Position numbers and translations under genes: made by a program
Origin: Oppiella nova
Taxonomy: Eukaryota > Arthropoda > Arachnida > Sarcoptiformes > Oppiidae
DNA length: 20,721 bases
Assembly (NCBI GenBank): GCA_905397405.1
Contig: CAJPVJ010000755.1
Location: 1 to 20,721, forward strand
Direction of reading: 5' to 3'
The notes under the pieces: model-generated
The model's input: only the letters and a program-made list of their open reading frames with translations
What the model was told of the DNA's origin: nothing
The model's database searches: none
In this document: piece after piece, positions 8,380-18,994 of the stretch
Layout of the letters: the number at the start of each line of letters is the position of its first letter
How positions within the stretch are numbered: position 1 is the stretch's first letter

Positions 8380-11300
8380 ATGACAGGCTTTTGTATTGTG
8401 GAGTTGATCGGGGATAAATTTCACGTGTACAAACATTTAATTGACAGTATATTGACCAAGATCAATGAGGAACAGTGCGATGAAATAGCCATCATATCGG
8501 TGGTGGGCTCACACTTCGAGGGCAACACATTCACTATAAATCTCATACTAAATTGCTTGGAAAGGGGTGACCAGGTTGACTGGCCACACAATGTTACACT
8601 CACATACGGTTATGGGTTCCGTAACATTGGCACTAACACCGCAAATGGTCATGCTAAAAATCCAGGCATTGAAATGTGGGATAAACCGTTTATTAAGGAA
8701 CATGATGGCAAAAAAGTGGCAATCCTGTTGGTTAATTTACAAAATTACCAGTATCAGTTTGAGGACCTCATCAAAAATACATCATTGATGCAAATGTTCC
8801 GGTTGATTTCAAAAATATCAACTGTGTTTATTGTTAACCAAAAGCGACTTAATCTGCGCGTAAGTGGTTTTTATCATGATTAAAATTATATTTTTAGCCG
8901 GTTCATTTCTTAAAATTTCAGAGACAATGGAACCAGAATATCAAACATCAATTCTTATATAATGTGGTATCGTATGAGATGTTAATTGATTTGATTGATA
9001 ATTGGGAGCTCTTTGATAACCACAAAACTGTGGATAACTTTCGGCAAATTCTTAAAGAATTTAAAGAATCGCAAGAATTTGAACGTGAATTCAATAAAGA
9101 GGACTCATACCTAACCGCCTGTCCCACAGATAATGTAAAATTTATTGATTGGAAAGTTGCGGATTTAAACCGGGAATATGTCCAACAAATTACGGAATTT
9201 ATTAAAACTAAAGTCCTAAATATCAATAATTGGCCTGGTAGCAAAATATTTACAAACACTGGTGATATTATGGATACAATTGAAAATAGCATTAAAATTT
9301 TCAATGACCCCGATAATATTCAACCCAATAGTTGGACTAAAATATCTCTAAATGCTCAGGCTATTTCCGATGACAATGCTCAAACGGATGATGAAAAGAC
9401 TAAACTAATTGAAACTAACCTGGATGACACTGTTACCGATCATGATAATAGTTTTGGCATGTTATCCGAGTTCAATAAAGAAACGGATGTATCTGATCAA
9501 GATCAAATAGATACTAACACGCTTTCTGATCAAATAACTAATAACACACCTGAGCCAAATAAACTGGTGCCTAACACGCCATTCACTTGCCAGATACCAA
9601 TACCTAATGGACACCAATCAGACCCCATCCAAAAAGCACCGGACGATTCAGATATCACCCTAAAAGCACCGGACAATAAAGTCGATGAAAGTCCACAAAA
9701 CAATCAAATAAGTGATGAAAACAGTGGGTCGGCAGCCCAGCCTACAGATATATACACCAAAGAGCAACTGGATGAATATCTGGCCACCTTGATGACAAAA
9801 TATAAGCAATGTGTTTGTGATATTATAGATAAAACAGAGTCCGATATAACTAAGGGTTTAGATATGGCACACAAATCGGTGAAAACTAAAGTTATGGATG
9901 AGTTTAATATAGTCCTCAAGGAGGGGAACGACACCAAACTGGTCCAGGAGTGTAGGCAATCGCTGGACAGTGCTATGGATTTGGAAAAAACAAATTTTGA
10001 GAAAATTTGCGATAAACGAGTCAATATTGGCGACCAATTGATGGCTGAATTGGGCGACAAATACTCGGATTTGTTTCGACAGAAAATTGACGTAAACTTT
10101 AAACTCTATATAAGTGGGAAAAATTTGGACCAAATATACAAACCGACGGTTAAAGCGATTAATGAATTGTTTGACTCGAAAGCGACTGAATTGAAAGGTT
10201 TGCGGAAATCCTATTCAACAAAATTACAGAAAATAATGGCCGACAAGACCTTCAAATACATGGAGTTCAGCAGAATATACACCGATTTTGAGGCCAATTG
10301 TGGACAGTTATGCCAACGGGACGAGTATCTCATAAATGATGAACATTTGTATAACTATTTACTCGAAAAGTCAGTAATTGTGGACACATTTCAAGGGGAC
10401 TACTATTTGGTTAAAAAATACGATGAGTTGACTAAAAATGACATCAAAATCTATAAAAACAAAATAACGGAAATCAATAATAAAAATATTAAAATTGCTC
10501 TTGATTATACTGAAAACGCTGGTAAACAATATGCAAACAAAATGACCGAATTATTAACAACGGGCACATTTACAACCAACATGCTTATGCAAAAACATCA
10601 AGCTATGTACGATATTATCTGGACTAATCTTACCAAGGCTATACCTATTAATTCAAACAAAAAGGCATTAATCGAAAAATGTAAAACTGATGTCAAAAAT
10701 AAATTGGCAAAATTGTACCCAGATTATGGGCGCAAAAATGAGTCTAACCACAAATTTATTAAAACTTTAATGGATGATATTACATTTAAGTTATACCAAG
10801 AATATTCCGCCAAATTCTCCAATAAACTAGCAAAGTGTGTTTATTTAACCGACCACCAATTTGAGCAAGTACATAAAGACTTACTGGATCAGTTATGGCC
10901 TCACCAGGAACAGTTGATTTCTGAGTCCAAAAAACTATTTAATGATAACTATTTACGTGAATTGATTGACAAGAATCGCAACAATATTACAATTAATATG
11001 AATCATCCGAAAGACAAATACAAAGCACTTAATGATCGCAAAAAAGACAAATCCTATTCACTTGTCGCACAATTCAATGACAACCCTATTGGCGCATATT
11101 TTAACAAACAACTTAGTCATATAGAAACTGTTGTGGACCACCAAGGTAATAGCGCCTTAAACTGTATAGCGTTTGATGGCAATCGCATAATCCATGGCTG
11201 CAACGCCCAGTTATTCTTAAACGGAACGGTATTTAAAACCAATGATATTATGGGAAGGGATGTAGCCATCAATGAAGAGCTTAATAAATATGGACTGAAT

Positions 11301-14300
11301 ATAGTCGATACAAATCCCTTGAAAGTAAGGCTCGTATTCACGGACACGACTCGAGGGAGTGTCGACTTAAACGTCGAGTCCTTATTCGCGTTACAAGTAT
11401 TGGAAATGAAATCCAGAGCCGAGACTCAGTTTGAAAACTATATGCAAAACGTGTTATTCATTGTTCCCACGAGTTATACCATACGACAGATACAGGCCGT
11501 AAAGGACTCGGCTAGTATAGCAGGAATTAATCATGCTCATATATTGTCCCAGATGAGTGCTGCAGCCTTTGATTTCGGGTTTAATACTAACGATAAGTAT
11601 TACAATAGAAATACAAACTTTCGTGAAGTACTCGTCATTATGTTTACCAGTAATGAGTGCGAGTTAGCGCTCATTGAATACTACAATCAAAGTATCAAAT
11701 ACCTGGCTTATTACAGCGCGATCACTAATGGAAATGCTTCGGTGATCGAGAACAATTTTTCAGATTGGCTAACAAAATTATTTGAAAAGATCAACCATAC
11801 AAAATTGCCGTTTGTGCTTGCGCATAATAAAGTCAATGATTGCTTAATAACAGGTAAATGATAAAAATTTATTACCCGTTGAAAGTGATAGTCTAAAATT
11901 TTATCAAGATTGTTACCGAGTTTTATAAATAGTTTTTAATTCCGTATATATTATTTTGAAGTAAACTTTTTAATTAAATATAATTATTTAATAAGCATTT
12001 TATAATTAATCTCAAAGTTAATACACTAATATTTTTAACAAGTTTAGCAATACAAAAATTAACAATATTATATTATTAAAGATATTTATTATAAAAATAT
12101 TAATTAACTTATAAATAATATTAATTTTCAGGTGACCCGGATATAATAAACAAATTTAATTTTAAGGTTGTTCTTAAAAAGCACTGCATACATTCTGTAA
12201 AAAACGACATTTCAAACGCAGTGACCAGCGGTGCAGTATATTATAGTAATTATTACGAAAAGTACAACAAATTACTTCCTATCACCGGGGTAATACTGAG
12301 AGACATCATGTGCCACATCGAGTTTAATGATGGCAAAAAGTGGGCTGCCACATATTTGCAGCACGCAAACGAGCCACCAAGCTCAAATCCGTATACCAGT
12401 TTTAAATTGCCCAAATATTTAATAAAGTTTCCAATACGGGTGCAAATCACCGAGGGTCCCGAGTTGGTAGTCAAACGCTATCAGATTCATAGTCTACCAA
12501 AACAATTTGGCGATTTACCATGGAAAAAATTGTACATATTCTTGACTATGGATCAAAATGACAAAAATGAATTAAATTTGTCGATTACTGCTAAAGTATT
12601 GGGAAAGAAAAATAAGGGTATTTTCTCTTACGTTGATCTAGCGGAAAACATTTACAACCTTAGTTATAAGCAAATAACTGAACAGGCACAGTTAGTAGAA
12701 AGTTTGAGAATGCCTGACCAAACTATCGTGGGCGAAACTGACCAGGTTAATTTAGTAGACACTGATGATTATTATACACAAAACGAGCACAGCAACCAAA
12801 ATAAGCAAACTATTAAACCTCAACAAAAACCGATGCAATCAACGATCAAACCAGTGGTCAATTTAATCGAAGAAAGTAAGCTGGCTAACTTTGTAAATGA
12901 TTTGATTCACCTGTATAAAAGTAATGTGTCCAAGGAAGTAACTTCCGGTGAGACTGATTCGCAAAAATACGATAAAATCGCTTCTAAAATACGAAATAGT
13001 GTGCTCTCTAAGTATCAGTCGGAGTTAAATGGAAAGCAGCCAGTAACTTATATCAATGAGTACTACACCAAATTAGTCAACATGATAGACACCGAGGACA
13101 GAAATTGTAAATCGATTATCAAGGATGTTTTAGCGAAAAACTCAAAGAAATACAAAAATATCATCGATGAATGTGTTAAAGACTTTAACCGTTGTATGAA
13201 TGAGGCGATTGACGCTGATATTAATAATAATAGCCTGGCTAATAATTATAACGCAATATTTACCCGGATATACAACGATATCATTAAAAGTTTTAATGAG
13301 AAATCTAAATATTTATGGCAAGGGTTTCAGCTACAAAATTATCGCAAAGAATTGATCAAGGATATAAATGAATGTACCGATAAATACAGGCTCTTATATG
13401 AGTGCAACGATAAGTATCGAGTTAATTGTGGTCGAAAAATAACTGTGGAAAAGTATTTTAATCATGATAAACTAGTACAATTGCAATCGTATGTAGTTTT
13501 ACCTAGTATTATAAATGATAATGAGTATTTAACACAAAAATTAACACGGATGAATAATAAGACTATGCAATATTATAAACAAATACTTGATCAGATTTAC
13601 CAACGTGAAAAACAAACTGCTGATAAATCTATTGAATTAGCCATTAATTTATACAAGCATATATTTAATCAGATATTAAAATCTCGATACTTTTCGCTAT
13701 CAGAGATAAAGGACATTGATACAAAAATAACCGATAAAAGCCTATACAGTATGCATAACTCGTGCAATTTTAACGCGTTTCAAAATGATCTGACACAATA
13801 TTGTACCGACACATGGAATGCAAAAATTATGGACATTTACAACAATATTAAACTGGATTATACCCGCAAAGTGTCTAAACTATTTACCCTGATCAATGAC
13901 ATTCACCGCGATATGCATCGGAAGTACTGTCAGTCTGTGCGCAAACAAATGACCGGAAAATTCATCAAGATCGATTCGCTACAAAAAATGCTTGAATACG
14001 AAATGTGCGAAATCATTGCCGAGCAAAACACGCGTATAAATACGTTGAAAGGGGACTGGGAGGTCAACCTCGTGGAAAAGATCAGGCATAAAAAGGAACA
14101 AAAACTAAAATTTACCCTGTTTAACCAAATTCACCAGTATAAATTGGAAAACTTTCGAAACGCTACTGATTCCGGATATCTAGGCGTATATTATACCAGG
14201 GACTTTCTAATGGGTTCGCACTACGATGGCAAAGTCAAATATGTGCCTGATACTAACAATGGCAGCAATTATATCGACAATTGTATCGCTTATAAAAACA

Positions 14301-15919
14301 CTTTTATATTCGGCTCCGAAGCCAAAGACTATTTGGACGGAACTTACAGCTCATTCGACATCAAAGACCTCCTGTGGAAGGACTACGCGGACGAGTCAGA
14401 GCTCCAGAAGTACCCCTTCAAGGAATGGCTGAAAACCCCGCTTAGATTTGTCTTGCAGTCCGAAAAACACTCGGATATGAGTTACCGGCTATACGTCGAA
14501 ACATTAGTAGCCCTACAGGTGTTGGACATTAAACACGCGGCCGAAGTGCAGATGAAAGGGACCGTACGTATGGCTGTGTTTACGGTACGTGCGGACTATC
14601 GGATCAGACAGAGGGCTATACTTAAAGATGTGGCGAGAATTGCCGGCTTTGAGAAGTCATACCTGATTACCGACATTACCGCCGCCGCCATGGCCTACCT
14701 CATTGACAACACCCGGGACAGTTTGAGCCGGGAAATCATCATGATATTCGCACTTGACCACGCTCATTGCGGATACAGTATGTTAAGAGTGAGCAACCAT
14801 TGCGTTGAGTACCTGTCCTACGGGTCACAGACTGTCGATACTTTACTGGAGGACGGTATCCAAAGGAACGGTAGCTCAAACCCCATAATCAAGGATTATA
14901 TCACAAATCATTTGCTGTTGAATAAGTTAAATGAAAAGGATTTGTCAAAGATCTTAGTCATTGGCGATTCCGATAAATTAGAGGAGTTTCAACAGCATAT
15001 TACAGCCCATTTCAGACCCAAACCCATACTATACGAGTGCCACCCGAGGGATACCGTGGCTAAAGGGACGGCATATTACGGACAGGTATTGGAGAAACGA
15101 TTGGACACCATTGAGATCAAGGAAGTGGTCAAAATGCCTATTAAAATGTATTTGCACATGAATAACGCCGGCGAACCCGAACAATTTGAGTTAATGAAAC
15201 AAAATGTGAGCGTGCACACTTATCGCCAAAAGGGCGAGGTTAGCGCCAAAATTAGCGGGAACAGTTTTCCAATCGAAATGACAATACTGGAGGGTGGGGA
15301 GCCTATCAAACAGTTTAGGATCGAGAGCCCACCGCAGGCCACGTGGCTTAACCCGGTGGACAGGATTGTCGACATGTGGCCCTGGAGTACCCTTCAAGTG
15401 ACGTATCACATGGATCAGGACACACTGGACGTACACTTTAGCGCCACATTGAGAGCTAAAAAAGTTGGTGGCTATTTTGGTAGCGACTACCCGATTAACC
15501 TCGATGATAATAAATGTCGACTGATACAGCGCGATATTAATGGGCAACGTAGCATCCTAAATGAGCTTGGTATGATTAAGTCGGCACCTATCGTACCCAG
15601 TGACAATGCCCAGAGTAGGGGGGCTGTTACTACCACGAATGTCCAGGTATCTCAACCCGGAAAGCCTGTTCCCACTAAAATGGTTGAGACCAATAAAGTA
15701 TCGCCGGATAATGAGTTCACTGCGTTTTGCACCGGTATTCGCGAGAGACTGGACGCTAATAGTGATGTCCATCGGCTTAAAAAGACGAAACTTTTAGATA
15801 AACTGACGGCGAGTGAGGATATTGTGAGAAATGATGGCAAACAATTGGATTCACAAAAGAAGGAGTTATTGAAAATGATTGATACGTTTAATTTGGCCGA
15901 TAAACTGATCCCGAAATAA
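8380..15919 (+). CDS. Atlastin-like pseudo-GTPase fused to two degenerate Hsp70-like units
   Basis: Exons 8380-8859, 8922-11853 and 12132-15919 join in phase (7200 nt, 2399 aa) across introns of 62 and 278 nt with GTAAGT/TTTCAG and GTAAAT/TTTTCAG borders. Residues 1-280 resemble the atlastin/GBP GTPase fold: AIISVVGSHFEGNTF, VDWPHN, GIEMWDKPF, GKKVAILLV. The P-loop Lys is Asn49, DTQG is NLQN (119-122) and the RD specificity motif is DN (186-187). An acidic linker (about 300-440) and helical bundles (445-870) follow. Hsp70-like unit I (about 870-1310) shows VDHQGNSALNCIAF, ALQVLEMK and QAVKDSASIAG. A second helical region precedes unit II (about 1815-2399): ALQVLDIK, RAILKDVARIAG, DITAAAMAYLID, a beta-sandwich and a lid. 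DLGTT and GGGT motifs are absent in both units. Start ATG 8380 puts the P-loop Gly at 43, as in the 20272 paralogue (44). No membrane segment. Probably a cytosolic scaffold; function unknown. Confidence 0.85.
11058..12640 (+). other. Hsp70-like unit I (domain, includes intron 2)
   Basis: This domain within the large gene aligns by eye with Hsp70 from the first ATPase strands to the end of the substrate-binding sandwich. The DLGTT phosphate-1 loop is replaced by FNDNP-like sequence, and the phosphate-2 DLGGGT by MFTSNEC. The EPTAAAIAY helix is SQMSAAAFDF, and the adenosine loop reads LITGDPD. The intron at 11854-12131 splits the Gly codon of that loop. ATP hydrolysis is unlikely. Confidence 0.7.
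14160..15919 (+). other. Hsp70-like unit II with C-terminal lid (domain)
   Basis: This is the better preserved of the two units. The helix TAAAMAYL is nearly canonical and the KDVARIAG helix is intact. DLGTT is replaced by DSGYLGV, phosphate-2 by FALDHAHCG and GGSTRIP by IGDSDKL. The beta-sandwich (about 15140-15500) is followed by a Pro/Val-rich linker and a short lid from about 15713 (AFCTGIRERL to the stop). Base composition is less AT-rich than in the preceding helical region. Confidence 0.7.
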
Positions 15920-16152
15920 TTAATTATTTGTTATGATCTATATAAATTCTAATTTTAATAGTAATGATTTCTATTTCCTTTAATCAACTTATTGCACTAA
16001 CTCTAAAGTTATTTAAAAGTTTTTATTATAATAATTATATTACTTACTTTAATAATTATATTTCTAATAATTTAATACTATATATACCACAACTGTTAAA
16101 ACATTTTAATTGTATTTGAGAAAAATGTTTGTATATTATATTTGTTACACTT

Positions 16153-16158
16153 AATAAA
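16153..16158 (+). promoter_or_regulatory. Polyadenylation signal AATAAA
   Basis: Lies 234 nt after the stop of the 2399-aa gene and 13 nt before the TA that flanks the transposon. The transposon inserted just downstream of the likely transcript end. The rest of 15920-16170 is AT-rich with nothing else recognisable. Confidence 0.35.
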
Positions 16159-16172
16159 CAATTTAAAAATTA

Positions 16173-16208
16173 CCGAAATACCTGTCATAAGATTGCCGGC
16201 AATACTAT
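16173..16208 (+). repeat. Left terminal inverted repeat (36 bp)
   Basis: Begins CCGAAATACCTGTCATAAGA and is the exact reverse complement of 18225-18260. It is preceded by the TA target dinucleotide. Confidence 0.97.
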
Positions 16209-16253
16209 CTAAATTTGTGAGAAGGGGGGCAATGCTACCTGAATAGGATTGCC
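16198..16253 (+). repeat. Left subterminal repeat of the transposon
   Basis: Resembles 18133-18187 in the same orientation: GGCAAT, CTATCT-like, ATTT-TGA, a G-run, then GGCAAT-CTA-CT and ATTGCC. Repeated GGCAAT/ATTGCC boxes inside each end are plausible transposase-binding sites. Confidence 0.7.
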
Positions 16254-16424
16254 CTCAATTTTGAGACAATTTTATAATACATCACCAAATGCGTTAGTAT
16301 TGCCCTATTGAATCAATAACTAAACTTTTCATACAAACAGTAAAAAAGTTTTTTAAAATTGCATTTTGACTGAAAAACGTTAACACATCCACATCCTATC
16401 AGTCAATGTGTTTAATAGTTAGTA

Positions 16425-17833
16425 ATGTCTCAAAACACCGATTTGTCGACATTTGAAGATATGAATGAAGACATGAGTGATAGTATGAATGAACTCATGA
16501 GTGAAGACATTACCGAAACCGCTATAAATCTAGTGTCTGATAGTGACGATAGTCAAGAGATCATTGCGTTGACCACCGATGAAGTCAGTGCCGGGACTTC
16601 ACAAATGGGCTCTACTTGTACTGAGACTCAATCGACGGCCTCAAAGAAAAGACGTAAATCGGTGTCAATAACACTTCAAACCAAACTCGATGTTATTGAT
16701 TGGTATAAAGATAATGGAGAGAATAAACGTGAAACTGTCAGACACTTCGAGCATCGGTACTCCAGACAAAGTATCCAACAATGGGTGGCTCAAGAGGAAG
16801 TCTACGAAGTCTGGCGGCTAATAGATCTATAAGTGTTAGAAAGAGACGTCGAGTGCCTAAAGACAGAAAACCAAAGTTCCCTGAAGTTGATAATCAAGTG
16901 CTAGAGTGGGTTCGCAGTCGCAGAGAAGCCAGACTTGTGGTGACCGCAGATCTCATTATAGATAAGGCTTTGGATGTCTTTGGCAAGACAGCTGCCTATA
17001 GTGGCCAACGATTCAGTGCTTCAAACGGTTGGTTACAAGGATTTTTGGCAAGAAATCGACTCATCTCTCGTACTGTGACTTCTGTGGGACAAAAAATACC
17101 TGACAATGCCTATGAAATTAGTAAATTATTCTTTGAACGCATCGATGCCTTCCGGAATGAACAGAATGGGTCAGACTTTAGTGTCCTAAACATGGACGAG
17201 ATGCCGGTGTTCTTTGATTCCCCTCAAAACCGGACTTATGATACTATTGGGAGGAAAACAGTGCCAATGAAGACGACAGGAAACGATAAATTGAGATTTA
17301 GTCTTATGTTATGCGCTTACAGTGATGGATGCAAGTGTGATCCGACCATCATCTTCAAGGGTCTGAAAAAGGTGCCGAAAAAGGAGAAGTTCCCAAAAGG
17401 CATGAAAATTATGGTCAGTAGTAAGGGTTCTGTGAACGCAGATATTATGGATAATTGGCGAACTAGTGTTTACAAGACTAGACCCGGAGGTTTGTTCTTT
17501 AATTTCCATGTGAAGCGAACCAATGGTCCGAAGTATAGGACACTGCTGGCCATAGATGCGGCCACTCCTCACCGAAGTCTTGTGTTCAAGAAGGCAATGG
17601 CTAAGCATAATGACACCAAAGTCGAGATAATTCCCGCAGGAATGACTCCACTTCTTCAGCCGGCAGACCTTTCGTGGAACCGCTCAGTAAAGTCGTCCAT
17701 TAAGAAGCAGTGGTCGGAGTGGATGGCAGCGCCCAAAGAGCCCAATGAGCTCAACAAGAAGGGAGCCATCAAAAGGCCGTCATATGCTTTGGTCGCCGAA
17801 TGGGCTCTATTCCGCACCTTTGTCAACGGCTGA
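16425..17833 (+). pseudogene. pogo/Tigger-type transposase, frameshifted
   Basis: The first frame (ATG 16425 to 16832) has an acidic N-terminus, a basic KKRRKS stretch and a pipsqueak/CENP-B-type helix-turn-helix (LQTKLDVIDWYKDN to SIQQWVAQEE). Homology then switches to another frame (about 16810 to 17833), a one-base slip at roughly 16800-16815. That frame has a second DNA-binding helix region (VRSRREARL, FSASNGWLQGFL) and a DDE domain. The catalytic Asp residues appear intact: D1 in LNMDEMPVFF, D2 in LLAIDAATPH, D3 in LLQPADLSWN. Pogo enzymes usually have DNxxxH at D2 and QPLD or QPxD at D3, so D2 is atypical here. The frame ends early after ALFRTFVNG, where related enzymes continue. It was once a full transposase; this copy is probably inactive unless a tiny intron or frameshifting rescues it. 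Confidence 0.85.
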
Positions 17834-17932
17834 GTTGTCTAGTAGCTAAGTAAGTTTATAACGTTAAACCCTGGTTTTTCCCTGCTGAGCACAGAAGTAA
17901 GTTTTGAATTTCTAGACTACTCGTGACCACAG

Positions 17933-18046
17933 GTTACGGAACCAACTGTCAATGAGCCGACAGGTCTTACAGACACGGAATCAGATGATGAAGAAGGCGA
18001 AGAAGTGATTGAATTTATTGACGAATCAATTGAACAACAAGACTAA
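17933..18046 (+). pseudogene. Acidic C-terminal tail of the transposase, out of frame
   Basis: After an acceptor-like GACCACAG ending at 17932, 38 codons stay open to TAA and encode an acidic tail (TESDDEEGEEVIEFIDESI). Such acidic tails end many pogo/Tigger transposases. A GTAAGT donor lies at 17850, but the sequence before it carries stops in the transposase frame, so the connection is broken or the region has decayed. Confidence 0.5.
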
Positions 18047-18132
18047 TCATATCTTATAAATAATTTGCACTTATTTTTCTGATTTAATTGTAACGATTAG
18101 TTTGATTGAATAAAAACTTAGATAACATTGCG

Positions 18133-18187
18133 GGCAATCTTATGTGGATTTCTGATAGGGAGGCAATACTATCTAGGTAACATTGCC
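18133..18187 (+). repeat. Right subterminal repeat of the transposon
   Basis: Direct (not inverted) counterpart of 16198-16253, with the same order of GGCAAT and ATTGCC boxes. Confidence 0.7.
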
Positions 18188-18224
18188 TGTGGTTTCGGCG
18201 AACACCAAAATCACTGATTATGAC

Positions 18225-18260
18225 ATAGTATTGCCGGCAATCTTATGACAGGTATTTCGG
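18225..18260 (-). repeat. Right terminal inverted repeat (36 bp)
   Basis: Exact reverse complement of 16173-16208, followed by TA. Confidence 0.97.
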
Positions 18261-18262
18261 TA

Positions 18263-18484
18263 ATGTTTTATATAGTAAATATCATTAAAATATAAAATAT
18301 TTAATTTTACGTAATGTTTGAAATACACATTAAAACAAAAATATTTACAGTACTTAACACGACTGCGCTTTTAATAGCATTACATATGATATCAAATTAA
18401 ATATGAAAACAATTTTTTATTTCATATAAATTACACAACACTTATACAGTACTACTAATACCTACCGGACAGCACCTACACGTT
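18263..18484. other. AT-rich DNA between transposon and helical gene
   Basis: AT-rich and noncoding. It is presumably the promoter/5' UTR side of the gene starting at 18485. No distinct motif recognised. Confidence 0.4.
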
Positions 18485-18790
18485 ATGGACAGTTATTATA
18501 ACTTTGACCAGCGCTGGAAGGAAGTGGAGGAAAAACTCCGTAGCGAATTAAGCTACGAAAAAGTGAGCAAGCTAATAGATGTACCGGGTGATGACATACC
18601 TGAGCGATGCCAACTGCGTTGGACGGGTGAGAAAGTGACTGAACTGGACGTAAAGGTCAAAGCCTTGACCACCGATGGCAAGGAGGGACAGTTGACAAAC
18701 ATGAACAGCCAGTGCGATAAGTTACGGCTCGACTTACAGGCTGTGGGCGATTTAAATGATCCTGATGAAGTTGAACTTAAGGAATTGTGA
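18485..18790 (+). CDS. Small helical protein, ends at a TGA inside a longer open frame
   Basis: ATG 18485 opens 101 codons (MDSYYNFDQRWKEVEEKL...). The predicted protein is highly charged and helical, coiled-coil-like, with no membrane segment. It stops at TGA (18788-18790), but the same frame then continues without a stop for another 67 codons and keeps the same helical, lysine-rich character. I do not recognise the N-terminal part; WTGEK near residue 46 is the only distinctive spot. Base composition is richer in G+C than the surroundings, which supports coding. It could be a true short gene, the front of a gene broken by one mutation, or a gene with a missed intron over the TGA. Confidence 0.5.
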   Translation: MDSYYNFDQRWKEVEEKLRSELSYEKVSKLIDVPGDDIPERCQLRWTGEKVTELDVKVKALTTDGKEGQLTNMNSQCDKLRLDLQAVGDLNDPDEVELKEL

Positions 18791-18994
18791 TCGCAAATTA
18801 CAATTAGAATTGACCAGGTTGAAGCTACCTTGAATGATAAAGCCAAGGAGAATTTAAATAGCTTATTAAAGGATAAATTGGACAAGGTTGATCCCGATTT
18901 AAAGGCTAAAGTTGATGATATAATTAGCAAGAAAAAGAATGCTACTATTACTGAGATAGATGGTTATTTGCATAAATTGAGAAAGCTAAAATAA
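18791..18994 (+). pseudogene. In-frame continuation after TGA, Hsp70-lid-like
   Basis: Continues the 18485 frame for 67 sense codons to TAA. The stretch LKDKLDKVDPDLKAKVDDII, then NATITEIDGYLHKLRKL, has the spacing of the Hsp70 lid (KL...D...L..K...I....AT..E.....L..L). That makes it a possible fourth lid-like piece in the window, though helical proteins look alike. An AATAAA at 19047-19052 follows, fitting a transcript that ends here and not at the TGA. Confidence 0.4.

Larger units (their letters stand above)
16173..18260 (+). mobile_element. pogo/Tigger-like DNA transposon
   Basis: A 2088-bp element bounded by perfect 36-bp terminal inverted repeats and flanked on both sides by TA (16171-16172 and 18261-18262), the target duplication of the Tc1/mariner/pogo superfamily. 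It carries a pogo-type transposase in the plus orientation, broken by a frameshift. Perfect termini point to recent insertion. It sits between the large atlastin/Hsp70 gene and the small helical gene and interrupts no recognisable coding sequence. Confidence 0.93.

Noticed and set aside
18788-18790. TGA as selenocysteine codon
   Set aside because: No SECIS-like structure recognised downstream and the protein is not of a known selenoprotein type.
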